Source of the DNA: Gonocerus acuteangulatus
Lineage: Eukaryota; Arthropoda; Insecta; Hemiptera; Coreidae
NCBI GenBank assembly: GCA_946811695.1
Contig: OX328124.1
Location: 95,193,304 to 95,257,303 of the forward strand
Length of the DNA stretch: 64,000 nucleotides
Direction: 5' to 3'
In this document: positions 1-10,564 of the stretch, piece after piece
Position numbering within the stretch: position 1 is the first letter of the stretch
Layout: each line of letters begins with the position of its first letter
Position numbers and translations under genes: made by a program
The notes under the pieces: model-generated
Told to the model about the DNA's origin: nothing
Seen by the model: only the letters and a program-made list of their open reading frames with translations
The model's database searches: none

Positions 1-924
1 TCATAACTTCATTTTATGTTTGAAATATTAGTTTTTTTAGCACAACTAGCTCTCACAGCCAGGTAAATCGAGAAAAGGTACCACATTCTGTAAGATGTTT
101 TTGGGTCAAAGAAGAGCCATTTGAAAGATTCATTGTGTCAAACCATATCTTAGAGCTCCTTCCTTTCATCACTTCTGGGAACAAGGGAGGATTCAGTGCA
201 TTTAATCAATGTCCATAAGTCAAGGAACGTTCTTACAGGAAATATAAAGCCAGGGAGACAGTGAATGGAAAAGAAGTCCCTTTTATAAAGTCCTTAAAGA
301 GGGAACAAAAGTCCCGAACTACCTCATCATGGGAAACCGTTGGAAAGAAGAAAATCCCTGAAGAAAATAGTCAATCTCATTCCTAATTTAGGATCACTTT
401 GGGGTCTGGTGGAATGTTAGAAAAGGGGACGGCGAAGAAGGGAAGGGAGATTACTTTTTGAAGGGGCCGCCGCACTCTGATAACTCCCCTGGAGTTCTTT
501 GTTCGAAGCCATGTCGTTGTGAATCATAGATGAGCGGCTCATATAACCACATGGAGCTATGGCTATATTCACCTCCTTCCAGCTCATACAACACTTTATA
601 TGTCTCTTTTTAGCAGAATATTCCTCTATGTTATGTTACTGCGGGGACCGTATATATAGTTTTTCCCCTTGAACTTAATGCATATTTCAAGAGCCTGGAA
701 AGAGTTTCCTTCCCGCAGCATATACATTATCCTCCTTTTTTCGAGCACCCCACAAACAGATAGATGGCTTACGGAAACGAGAACTTTAACGTCCATATGT
801 GGCTCTTGAGGGGTTCATAGATTAACCCATGAAAAATTTAAATACGAGTACACCACACAATGTATAAAGGATATCCGATCTTTGTTGTTAATTAATGATT
901 ATAAAAGATTTTTATAATACAAGA
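1..924. other. No recognisable feature
   Basis: AT-rich unique-looking sequence. I see no long open frame, RNA gene or terminal repeat here. Confidence 0.5.
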
Positions 925-1320
925 TTTTCTCTGCCCCCCGGCGCCTTCATTGGTATGTAGTACCTTATATCTCTGTTAAAAAAAATTAATTAATATTATT
1001 ATTAGTACCTATTTACTTGTATACACCTCATTAAAAATGTGTTTTATGTTTCTATTGATTTTCTAGAACTAATTTCTAGGTATAAAACTAATGTTCTCTT
1101 TACCTGTTTATTAATAATATAATTGTTCTAATATTTTAACAACAAATTGTTCTTTTATAATAAGTTGATTTGTATTTATAGACCTGTCATTTATCTTACT
1201 GATAAACCTTTTTTTCTGTGCATTAATTTATGTTTTTTCTTTGTTTTTTGTCATTTTAGCTGGCGAAGGCTACCAAAGAGTAGCCGAAACGTCCTGAATA
1301 TAGATTTTTTACAAAAATCG
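925..1320 (+). mobile_element. Diverged PLE-A pseudo-LTR remnant (A0)
   Basis: The stretch follows, in order, the outer part of the PLE-A elements at 4.4-6.6 kb: the 'cattggtatgtagta' block, an AT-rich stretch with 'ttaattaat', then the hammerhead-like block and 'atatagattttt'. The coding part is missing and many positions differ, so this is an old solo end. A short inverted repeat, 'agcaatcagggaat' with its complement, follows at 1323-1361. No target-site duplication was found. Confidence 0.6.
1250..1306 (+). ncRNA. Hammerhead-like motif, degenerate (A0)
   Basis: Reads CTGGCGA (1260-1266), a GGCTAC/GTAGCC hairpin, then GAAACGTC (1286-1293). The box should be CUGANGA; here the fourth base is G instead of A, an invariant catalytic-core position, so cleavage is unlikely. 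Helix II and the ACGU helix III strand are intact. Confidence 0.55.
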
Positions 1321-2472
1321 TAAGCAATCAGGGAATCCCAACTATTCCCTGATTGCTTATAAAAGATTTTGTTTTAGTAGCATAATATGGGGAATATAGA
1401 GAAAACCTATTTTGGTAAGCAATATCATTTGAACAAATTTTATAAAATCCAGGACACCTAAAAATACATGTTATTATTTTAGAAGGTATTGGTGGTTCGA
1501 AGTTACATGCGGGAGGTAACAAAAGATTTTCTTAAACATAATTTTTCAAGAACTAGCCTTATCACTTATGTCAATTAGTTTAACTTTTCATAAAAATAAA
1601 CAGGTGCTAACGCCGCAGTTTTTGGAACCAATGACTATAAAAAAATAAATAAATAAACAAATATCAGAAATACAAAAAATGTGAAATAGAAAGTAAGGCA
1701 ACATAAGAGACAATACGCTGGCTATAAAACAATTTCGCAAAACATATGGAAAATTAAGATTGCTTCCTAAGTGAATGTTGTACTTATTTCGATAAATGGT
1801 AATTGACTACTCCTTTGTTGCTGGAGAAAGTTGACGAACAATTCAGAAAAACGTTAACAACGAAAGGATGGAAACAAATTTTCCAGCAGAGAAGTAAATT
1901 TCATTTTCTTTAATATTATTATTGTAAAAGTGTCTCCCCATGGTCTGTCTGCAAGCTGTATTCTCATGCATGTGGGTTTAGATCTCGCCACTAGAATACA
2001 TTCTCCCATATATTGTTGGTGTTTATAAAGAGTGTGTACCTAGACAGTCTGGCTAATAGCCTAGAAGCAGGTCAGAGGCAGCGTGAAAAAAAAAAAATAA
2101 ATAAAATAATAACCATATAATAAAAAAATCGGTCGTATTCTTTCTTTTTACGCATCGACTGCTGTAGTCTATAAAACCTAAAATCGTTGTTGGTTTTCCC
2201 TCAAGAACCAAACTAGAATGGCAGTTCATAAATGCAAATAACTTAACTCAAAAAGACATTAAATGATTTAAGTGCTAATAAATAATTTCTTAATTTTTTT
2301 TTTTTTATTTTTTGTTATTTATTTGTTTAATGTGTCGTCAAACAGCATGAGGTATTTTTGTTTCTGATAGTAACGTGTCAGTATTTCAAATTTCAGGAAT
2401 TTGTTTCGATTGAGTAAATACTGTCTGCATTCAATATTTTTTAAAATACAACGTTATTTAATCATTTTTAAT

Positions 2473-2473
<1 letters not shown>

Positions 2474-2540
<67 letters not shown>
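2474..2540. repeat. (AT)n/(GT)n microsatellite
   Basis: Compound dinucleotide tract: AT repeats to about 2507, then GT repeats with one interruption. The surrounding 1330-2990 holds no gene that I can support. Confidence 0.95.
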
Positions 2541-3004
2541 TAATTTAAGACTCTATAGATTTAACGAATGATTCTTGCAAAATTTCAACATTGAAGGGGA
2601 AACAGCAGAACGGAATATATGGAGAAAATTGGCAGAATAACGAAATATCTCAAACAGGAAAATGCATTCCACAGATCGTTCGAGGTTCCCAAGAGAGGAA
2701 TTTCAATAAAATCATTATTTCCACAGAGATATTGCGTTTCTCTTCAAATAATATCCAACGGAAAAATGCTTCGAATTCTCCCCCCCCCCGTTCAAATATA
2801 GTTTTAGTAACAAAAAAAAAAAAAAAGATTTTGGCCATTGTATGCACCTGAGAAGAATTTCGTAAAATTCTTGTGCATATGGGGTTAGTTAGGGGTCATT
2901 TGGAAATCTTAGAATAGAAACAGTTAATTTTGTGCGAAAATATAGGCACACGTAAAAATACGAAATTAAATCAGAAACAGAAGGAAGGCTCTAGGGGTCA
3001 TATG

Positions 3005-4250
3005 AAGATATTGATAGTTTATTAAGCAGAAATTAACTCCCTTTATAGTCCGTCGGCCCGTGACATTTTATGCAACGATTTTTAAGATTCTTCATTTTTT
3101 CACTATTGATTGTACAAGTCTTAACTAGAACAGTGCCACTTGTCAGCTGGCTAGGTAGCGGTGGGTTTGGCTGCGGGGGCGTTGCAAACTTCGGAAAAAT
3201 ATGAAAATGTGAAACGATTTTAAGATTCATGAAATTTCTTGGAGAGACACCTTATATTACACAATAATCATTGGCACTTGTCAGCTGGCCGGCCAGCGGT
3301 GGACTGCTTGTCAGCTGGGGGTCTAAACTTGGCAAAAATACGAAATTCTGAAACGATTTTAAGATTGCTGAAATTTTGGTGGTTACTAGTATTTGTAGTG
3401 AGCTTAACAAAAAACATTGTCAGCTGCTCATATCTTGGTGGAAAACTTGTCAGCTGGGGGGGTATAAGCGCTGAGCACATGGCGCGCGCTCCGCTTTATG
3501 CCGCCAGCTGACAACTTTTCCACCCACATATAAGTATAAGATTGACAATTTGTTTTGTCAATCTTATTACGAATACTACCTACTAACAAAATTTCAGGAA
3601 TCTTAATATAGTTTTTGACTATTTAATAGCGAAAGCATGCTTATATTGATTACAACTTCTGAATATATTGATTGTAAATGAATATTTTTATAATCAACGT
3701 TAAAATATATTATGTATTTGCATTAAGGTAAGATGAAAAAATATATCATTTATTTGTATAAAATACATAGCACATAAAAAAGTTTTGCCTGTGAATGCGT
3801 GAAAATCAGGCAACGCTTGGCACAGTGTTTCGCCTAATGTTAAAAATAAGTTATTATTATCTAAATAGTTTGGTTTGTTCACGTTCCCATATTCATCCAA
3901 ATTTTAACATCTAATGGCAAACAATTACCTCCAGTAGTTGAAATGATTGTTCGAGATGAGTAATTCACTGAAGATATTAAAATTATTCATTTTCTTTGCT
4001 TTATTAATGTTTCATCATTTTTTCAATACCAATAATTAGTATTTTCACATGAGAGTCAGCAGGATGACCTCACAAACACTACAAATATCGAAAGTAATGA
4101 TTCTGAAGGTGAAGAGTCAGACTTTCTTTTTATTAAAAAGTTTTATTAGGTAACTATTATTATTATAAATAAATTATATAATAATTTTTACAGTATTTTA
4201 TACAAATAAATAATATATTTTTTCATCATACCTTAATACAAATGTATACA
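3005..4250. repeat. Repeat X, rearranged copy
   Basis: Positions 3010-3770 are the reverse complement of about 7710-8471, while 3905-4245 repeats 7385-7755 in the same orientation. The X unit therefore exists once whole (7385-8471) and once here in two pieces of opposite orientation. The 3130-3510 part contains six CAGCTG sites, mostly as 'TTGTCAGCTG'. No transposase frame is visible. Probably a decayed DNA transposon; the superfamily is unknown. Confidence 0.7.
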
Positions 4251-4255
4251 AATAA

Positions 4256-4400
4256 TACAATTCTAACGGATCGCTGTCTGTTTCTGGAAGATGGGGAAAA
4301 ATACTATTGGGGACCTTTATCAACGTAATAGTACCCAAAACAATGATTTTTAAAATTTTTGCCTGCTTGTCTGTTTATCTGTGCGCGCTAATCTCAGAAA
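4256..4400 (+). repeat. Repeat Y, copy 1
   Basis: Starts 'attctaacggatcgctgt' and contains 'aatactattggggacctt'. It matches 7000-7135 in direct orientation. It follows repeat X directly and is cut by the PLE-A1 insertion at 4442. Function unknown. Confidence 0.65.
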
Positions 4401-4507
4401 CGGCTTATCCGATTTAGTTGCAGTATTCACTAATATATTGTGATAAGTAAAGATGGAATGGTTGGGATTCGGCTAAATAAACCTCAATATGATTTTGTTT
4501 TAAAAAA

Positions 4508-4562
4508 ATCTATATTTCGGACGTTTCGGCTACTCATTGGTAGCCTTCGTCAGCTAAAATGA
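4508..4562 (-). ncRNA. Hammerhead ribozyme motif, A1 left arm
   Basis: On the minus strand: CTGACGA (4553-4547), hairpin GGCTAC-CAATGA-GTAGCC, GAAACGTC (4527-4520). After the predicted cleavage site (GUC) the sequence CGAAA faces UUUAG upstream of the box, giving helix I with one G.A mismatch. The helix III strand ACGU is self-complementary, so a second RNA must supply its partner. One extra A lies between the box and helix II. Confidence 0.7.
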
Positions 4563-5063
4563 CAAAAAAAGAAATTAATACAGAAACAAACAAGAAAAAA
4601 TTTATAATTGTGATAGGAAACAGAACTATAGATACAAATTAACTTATAACAGAACATATCGTCTTAAATTCTTAGAATGAGTAGAATGAAAAAGAAAATA
4701 GGTACAATAATTGATTTTAATAGTAATTAGTAACATTAATTGATTTTACAAAGAAATAAGAAAACTATATACCAGTGACAAATATAGTAGCTAATAGTAA
4801 CATTAATTAATTTTTACAAAGAAATAAGATACTACATACCAATGGAAATGCCGAGCGGCAGAGGAAGACCAAGGTTGGCAATTAAGTAACCATTGTGAAA
4901 AGTGTCTAAGGAAAAAAGGAATCTGCAAGGGGTATATGTAACTGGAAACAGCAAGAGGTGGGGGAAACGGGCGGTAATGATCAAACAGATGTTTATGACA
5001 TTTTATGACAGGAAAGGAGAAAAAGGTGTTAATGGAAGGATACCCAAGGGGCAAGGTAAAAAT

Positions 5064-5513
5064 CTAGGTAGGTGGTCGGGACAGTATTTGGAAAATATTA
5101 GCGTACATAGGAGAAATGCCTTGTTGGTCAGTTTTGTAATTTATATTGTTTTTGTTTAAGTTTATGTGTACACATTCCGAGATCTGTAGTCTTTTTTTGT
5201 TTCGTTGTGTAGATAGAATTTTCGTGTCGTCGAAGTTAAAAGTGTGTTTTTGTGTAATGGCGTGTTTTGCAAGTGCAGATTTATCTATTTCTTTATTAGT
5301 GATGGTTCGTTTATGTTGTGTAAGACGTGAGTGAATGTCATTTATGGTTTCTCCTATGTATACACCACTACAGGAAGGGGTTTGGCAAGGGACTTGGTAA
5401 ACACAACGGGTAGTATGTTCAAAAGGGATGGGATCTTTGAGTTTGGTGTAGAGGGTTTTGAGTTTGTTGGTAGTGTTGGTAGTTTTCAATCCAAAATTTA
5501 GGGAAGGGTAGGA
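5064..5513 (-). pseudogene. PLE GIY-YIG endonuclease fragment, left arm
   Basis: Encodes about 150 residues ending in a stop at 5064: a linker (SLNFGLKTT...), then CVYQVPCQTPSC (GIY-like strand plus two cysteines), GVYIGET (YIG), an arginine and histidine in HSRLTQHK, KHAITQKH, and ISECVHI with the probable catalytic glutamate. This is the C-terminal single-strand-nicking endonuclease of Penelope-like elements; the RT domain is missing. Except for an insertion of three codons near its start, the protein equals that of the right arm. A longer open frame upstream only reads the opposite arm in antisense. As a gene it is truncated and lacks its own start. Confidence 0.85.
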
Positions 5514-5930
5514 TTGAAAACTACCAACAAACTCAAAACCCTCTACACCAAACTCAAAGATCCCATCCCTTTTGAACATACTACCCGTTGTGTTTACCAA
5601 GTCCCTTGCCAAACCCCTTCCTGTAGTGGTGTATACATAGGAGAAACCATAAATGACATTCACTCACGTCTTACACAACATAAACGAACCATCACTAATA
5701 AAGAAATAGATAAATCTGCACTTGCAAAACACGCCATTACACAAAAACACACTTTTAACTTCGACGACACGAAAATTCTATCTACACAACGAAACAAAAA
5801 AAGACTACAGATCTCGGAATGTGTACACATAAACTTAAACAAAAACAATATAAATTACAAAACTGACCAACAAGGCATTTCTCCTATGTACGCTAATATT
5901 TTCCAAATACTGTCCCGACCACCTACCTAG
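5514..5930 (+). pseudogene. PLE GIY-YIG endonuclease fragment, right arm
   Basis: Mirror copy of the left-arm fragment. Frame open from a non-ATG position to a stop at 5930, about 138 residues: KTTNKLKTLY linker, CVYQVPC/PSC, GVYIGET, SRLTQHK, ALAKHAITQKH, ISECVHINLN, C-terminus SRPPT. All expected endonuclease residues (paired tyrosines, R, H, E) are visible. The RT domain is absent, so it cannot retrotranspose alone. With its partner it would form a long double-stranded RNA if the locus were read through. Confidence 0.85.
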
Positions 5931-6431
5931 ATTTTTACCTTGCCCCTTGGGTATCCTTCCATTAACACCTTTTTCTCCTTTCCTGTCATAAAATGTCATA
6001 AACATCTGTTTGATCATTACCGCCCGTTTCCCCCACCTCTTGCTGTTTCCAGTTACATATACCCCTTGCAGATTCCTTTTTTCCTTAGACACTTTTCACA
6101 ATGGTTACTTAATTGCCAACCTTGGTCTTCCTCTGCCGCTCGGCATTTCCATTGGTATGTAGTATCTTATTTCTTTGTAAAAATTAATTAATGTTACTAT
6201 TAGCTACTATATTTGTCACTGGTATATAGTTTTCTTATTTCTTTGTAAAATCAATTAATGTTACTAATTACTATTAAAATCAATTATTGTACCTATTTTC
6301 TTTTTCATTCTACTCATTCTAAGAATTTAAGACGATATGTTCTGTTATAAGTTAATTTGTATCTATAGTTCTGTTTCCTATCACAATTATAAATTTTTTC
6401 TTGTTTGTTTCTGTATTAATTTCTTTTTTTG

Positions 6432-6486
6432 TCATTTTAGCTGACGAAGGCTACCAATGAGTAGCCGAAACGTCCGAAATATAGAT
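6432..6486 (+). ncRNA. Hammerhead ribozyme motif, A1 right arm
   Basis: Exact mirror of the left-arm motif: CTGACGA 6441-6447, helix II hairpin, GAAACGTC 6467-6474, with complete core bases and palindromic ACGU. Confidence 0.7.
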
Positions 6487-6595
6487 TTTTTTAAAACAAA
6501 ATCATATTGAGGTTTATTTAGCCGAATCCCAACCATTCCATCTTTACTTATCACCTCGACGGCTAACGATCTAATCATCATGATAATATATTGTG

Positions 6596-6998
6596 GTACG
6601 TTTCACTTAATATTTAGTGTTTGTTTCATGCGAATCGGTACATAAATAAAAAAATTATGCCAATGTAAAGAATCACGTGCAACATTTCATGAACTATCGT
6701 TAATTCGATACACACCAGAGGATTTTTTTTTAACGAAACTTTGTATGTAGTATTCTCTTAGCAAATGATTTAACGAGTTCCTTAACCAGAAAAATTGGTT
6801 CATCTGGAGGAGGGGTTTACTCCGGACCCAAAGTCGCTCGGACGAAACTCGATATTCGTTTGTGGAAATATTAATAGAAAAATATGTTGTAAAAATAAAG
6901 TAAATCGGTTTATTAGGAGGGGGGTTTATTCTGGACCCGATTTACCAACTTACCACTCACTACTAGCCGTAACCTATCTTCACATATAATAAAATTCT
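6596..6998. other. Inner part of the X/Y region, unassigned
   Basis: Contains two related short blocks, 'aggaggggtttactccgga' near 6810 and 'aggaggggggtttattctgg' near 6915, a diverged direct repeat about 105 bp apart. No gene recognised. Confidence 0.4.
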
Positions 6999-6999
6999 A

Positions 7000-7135
7000 A
7001 CGGATCGCTGTTTGTACATGCAAGATATATGAGTAAAAATACTATTGGGGGCCTTTATCAACGCAATTGTACCCAAGACAATGATTTATTGTTGTCTGTT
7101 TGTCTGTATGTTTGCTGTGTCAGACACTCTATACA
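7000..7135 (+). repeat. Repeat Y, copy 2
   Basis: Direct repeat of 4256-4400, sharing 'ttctaacggatcgctgt' and 'aatactattggggg'. Followed by 7136-7384, which I cannot classify. Confidence 0.65.
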
Positions 7136-7384
7136 CACTACAGTTAAACAATCCTTAAGAGGTCTAGAGCTTCGTCGCGTTTTAGCAATCCTAGCAGCCT
7201 GTATGGTTCATCCCCGATGGCTATACCTCTATTATCGAGTAGGTATAAATCTACTGTAAAGTAGATTGAAAAAAAAATACCTATACGACGATGTTTAAAA
7301 TCTAAAATAAACAAACAAGAACCTTCAAGTTTAACTCCTCTGGATTACGGATGGGATATTGAAGATAATATATAAACCTGTAAA

Positions 7385-8471
7385 TGGTTTGACGGCGAAC
7401 AATTCCGTCGAGTAGTTGATATGATTATTCGAGGTCAGCAATTCACTGAAGATATTAAAACTATTTATTTTCTATGCTTTATTAACGTTTAATCATTTTA
7501 TCAATAACAATAATTAGTATTTTCAGCTGAAAGACACCAAGAAGAGGATGACCGCACAATTACTGCGGGGAGGGGGAGTTGATGATTCTGAAGGTGCAGA
7601 GTCAGAATCAGAAAACGATTGACTTTCTTTTTATTATTATATTATTAAGTGTCTTTAGTATACTATTATTATTATTATGATTAATTGTATAATACTTTTT
7701 TATTACCAATACAGTATTTTATACAAATAATTGACATATTTTTTCATCTTACCTTAATGCAAATACATAATATATTTTAACGTTGATAATAAAAATATTC
7801 ATTTACAATCAATATATTCAGAAGTTGTAATCAATATAAGCATGCTTTCGCTATTAAATAGTCAAAAACTATATTAAGATTCCTGAAATTTTGTTAGTAG
7901 GTAATATTCGTAATAAAATTGACGAAACAAATTGTCAGCTGCTTATATGTGGGTGGAAAAGTTGTCAGCTGGCGGTATAAAGCGGAGCGCGCGCCATGTG
8001 CTCAGCGCTTATACCCCCCCCCCCCAGCTGACAAGTTTTCCACCAAGATATGAGCAGCTGACAATGTCTTTCGTTAATCTCACTACAAATACTAGTAACC
8101 ATCAAAATTTCAGCAATCTTAAAATCATTTCAGAACTTCGTATTTTTGCCAAGTTTAGACCCCCAGCTGACAAGCAGTCCACCGCTGGCCGGCCAGCTGA
8201 CAAGTGCCAATGATTATTGTATAATATAAGGTGTCTCTCCAAGAAATTTCATGAATCTTAAAATCGTTTCACATTTCCATATTTTTCCTATGTTTGCAAC
8301 GCCCCCGCGGCCAAACCCACCGCTACCTAGGCAGCTGACAAGCGGCACTGTTCTAGTTAAGACTTGTACAATCAATAGTGAAAAAATGAAGAATCTTAAA
8401 AATCGTTGCATAAAATGTACACGGGCCGACGGACTATTAAGCATCAATTTCTCCGAATAAGATTGCGTTAA
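7385..8471 (+). repeat. Repeat X, complete copy
   Basis: The 7385-7755 part repeats 3905-4250 directly; the 7710-8471 part is the reverse complement of 3010-3770. Seven CAGCTG sites lie in 7930-8340, usually as CAGCTGACAA, mirroring the array at 3.1-3.5 kb. Such subterminal motif arrays are often transposase-binding sites, but nothing here proves it. Confidence 0.7.
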
Positions 8472-8474
8472 CAA

Positions 8475-10260
8475 ACGTTGCGTAAACCCAGCTTCTGTTA
8501 ATAAACTTACAACTTAAAATAAATAAATGCTTTATATTTACTACGGTTTCCCGATCAGCTTCGAAATTTAAAGGAGTTAATACTCAGCAATGATTATAAA
8601 TCTATTCTCGCAAGAATGTAATTTTCTGCTGAAATTAATTTTCCAACACTTCCAGGCATTTTGGGGAACGAAACTCCCATCATATGACATGTTCATAGTC
8701 AGTCGGTGTCGAATGCATAGTAACATAAATAATGTTTCATGGAGGACACATTATTTATATTCATGTTTTACTACTTCCTGTTGATGGAAACATTATTTTC
8801 CCAATGTGGATAGAATAACGAGAGAACTTATTTTGGTCCTAATGAACAGCCGAGAAGGTACGATAAAGACAGAAATATTATCCTTGTCAGTTTTAATGTA
8901 ATAAGGAAAACAGGTATTCAAGCCAAACTGAGTTCGAATAATAAACTTCAACCTTTCCTGGAAGGAACTTTTCAGAACTTTTGACGTTTGTTCCGCAAGT
9001 TGTCATACAATATCAAATTAGATTTCGAACGAATGTTTCAAGAAAACAACAAATTCCTGGTAGACTAAAACTAAATTTCTCGTAATACGGAAAGATTGTT
9101 TCAATGAACATTAAAAAAAAAAAAAAAAAAAAAAAAATTAAAAATCACTTTAAGCGAATAAATAATGCAGCTCACAATTGTAGTTTATTGTGAAATACCA
9201 TAATTGAAGTTAAGCAACCGAATGGATGATTAAAAAACTAATGTATAATCATGTGCAATAACAATATTTCATTGAGGTATTATTGCAGAATATTTGATTA
9301 TAAAACCAGAAGCAAACACCATAGCCACGTTGAATGCTCCGGGTATCCACTTTCAAGTGGTTTTTTTTTATTTTTTAGGATTAATATAATGATCATCAAG
9401 TCAATCCTTCTTCCTGCAAATCACAGTTTCAATAATTAATTTATAAAAAATTGAGATCATTTTTGATTTTGATTTTATATGACCACAAATTACTTTTATT
9501 AAGTGAAAATTTCTAAATGTTATCTCTTTGAATGCAACTCATAAAAGAATTAGTCAAAATGATTGAGGTAAAATATAATATCCTGTATTTCAACATTACT
9601 TGGTACTTGAATAATATTTTATTAAAAGAAAAGTTTGCTAAGAATTTAGGCTATAATATTAATTAGATAATCCGTAAATATGAATAAATTCGAAAGAAAA
9701 TATGATTATTATTTATCATAAATAATGCTCAGATACTAATACAAATAACATTTATCTAAGGTTCCACGTGCCACTGGGCATTAAAAAAAAATCCACGAAA
9801 TGAAAAGATAATAGAATTCCGCGATTTAATTAGTTGGAACTTTTTCGTGAGATACAAATAAACAAAATTTCGTTTAACCCCATCGTTCAAATATCAATCA
9901 ATAAATAATTAATTTTGTCGGAGGAACAAATGCACGCTTTATTTGTCTTATTCTGAAAGCTCAAAAATAAACCGAATCTCACAGCGAGCAAAATTTAATT
10001 GAAATACTTCCAGCAAAATTGAACGAAATATTTACTTCCAATATTTAGGATCAAAGGAAGTCATTTCTTTAGTTAGTTCAATATTAAAGCTTCCAACCTT
10101 GAAGAATGTATAGATAAACAGATATTTACAAACAGATTGATAATGAGCACTTAAAGAGTTGTAATAAAGTTGAGAGAAGAATTTGATTTTTAAATTATTT
10201 CAAATTAATTTTCTCATACAAAGGCGTTTATTTATTATTTCTCAAAAATAATTTCAACAT
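8475..10260. other. No gene seen
   Basis: AT-rich sequence with a poly(A) run near 9112-9137. The only recognisable item is a 5S-like scrap at 9315-9355, listed separately. Confidence 0.5.
9315..9355 (+). repeat. 5S-rRNA-like SINE head fragment
   Basis: Contains 'ccatagccacgttgaatg', which resembles the 5' part of 5S rRNA and matches the heads of the SINEs at 16.7 and 61.2 kb. It diverges soon after. Confidence 0.45.
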
Positions 10261-10271
10261 TTAATGTTTTG

Positions 10272-10435
10272 AGGGGTCTCCCGTGGTGTAATGGCTAGCG
10301 CCTTGGATTCATAAGCGGGAGATGGTGGGTTCGATTCCCATCCTCCGGCAGGAATTTTATCATCCCACGGTTCGCTGGTAAAATTCCTCGCTCCACCCTG
10401 GATGTCGGCGCTAATGACATAGATGTAGATGCGCC

Positions 10436-10497
<62 letters not shown>
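10272..10497 (+). mobile_element. tRNA-derived SINE (SINE-1) with 59-nt poly(A)
   Basis: The head 'ggggtctcccgtggtgtaat' has an A-box-like block (near 10284-10296) and a perfect B box, GGTTCGATTCC, at 10328-10338, the internal RNA polymerase III promoter of tRNA genes. The body ends 'gatgtagatgcgccgtt', followed by about 59 A. Target duplication 'ttaatgttttg' occurs at 10261-10271 and, beyond the PLE-B insertion, at 12143-12153. It is a tRNA-like head of a SINE and not a functional tRNA: the cloverleaf is poor and a non-tRNA body follows. Confidence 0.85.
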
Positions 10498-10505
<8 letters not shown>

Positions 10506-10564
10506 ACTACATTTTATCATAAAAATGGTTTTATTGTGCCGACGTTTCGGCATCCTGATATTAA

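Larger units (their letters stand above)
4441..6583. mobile_element. Penelope-like element A1, giant fold-back copy
   Basis: A 2.14-kb insertion flanked by a 12-bp target duplication, 'taatatattgtg' (4431-4442 and 6584-6595). Its two arms are reverse complements without indels: position x pairs with 10994-x from 4441/6553 inward to 5473/5521. The 47-nt centre contains a 9-bp duplication (gttggtagt) and a small inverted repeat. Each arm carries a hammerhead motif and a 3' part of a PLE reading frame ending in a GIY-YIG endonuclease, so two 5'-truncated copies sit head to head. After the right arm comes an unpaired tail, 'cctcgacggctaac...' to 6583, also found once in each related copy. Head-to-head, 5'-truncated copies are typical of PLEs; arms this long and alike suggest a recent event. 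Confidence 0.9.

Noticed and set aside
4803..5159. Open frames of about 85 codons in both PLE arms
   Set aside because: They are antisense or non-coding readings of the pseudo-LTR/3' region; only the GIY-YIG frame has known domains.
5514..5663. N-terminal extension of the left-arm endonuclease frame (about 50 codons)
   Set aside because: It is the right arm read in antisense across the palindrome centre, not protein-coding sequence of the element.
2990..8480. CRISPR-like or satellite array because of repeated CAGCTG motifs
   Set aside because: Spacing is irregular, the repeats are only about 10 bp and the genome is eukaryotic.
10272..10345. Possible tRNA gene
   Set aside because: Good A and B boxes, but no proper cloverleaf, and a SINE body, poly(A) and target duplication follow.
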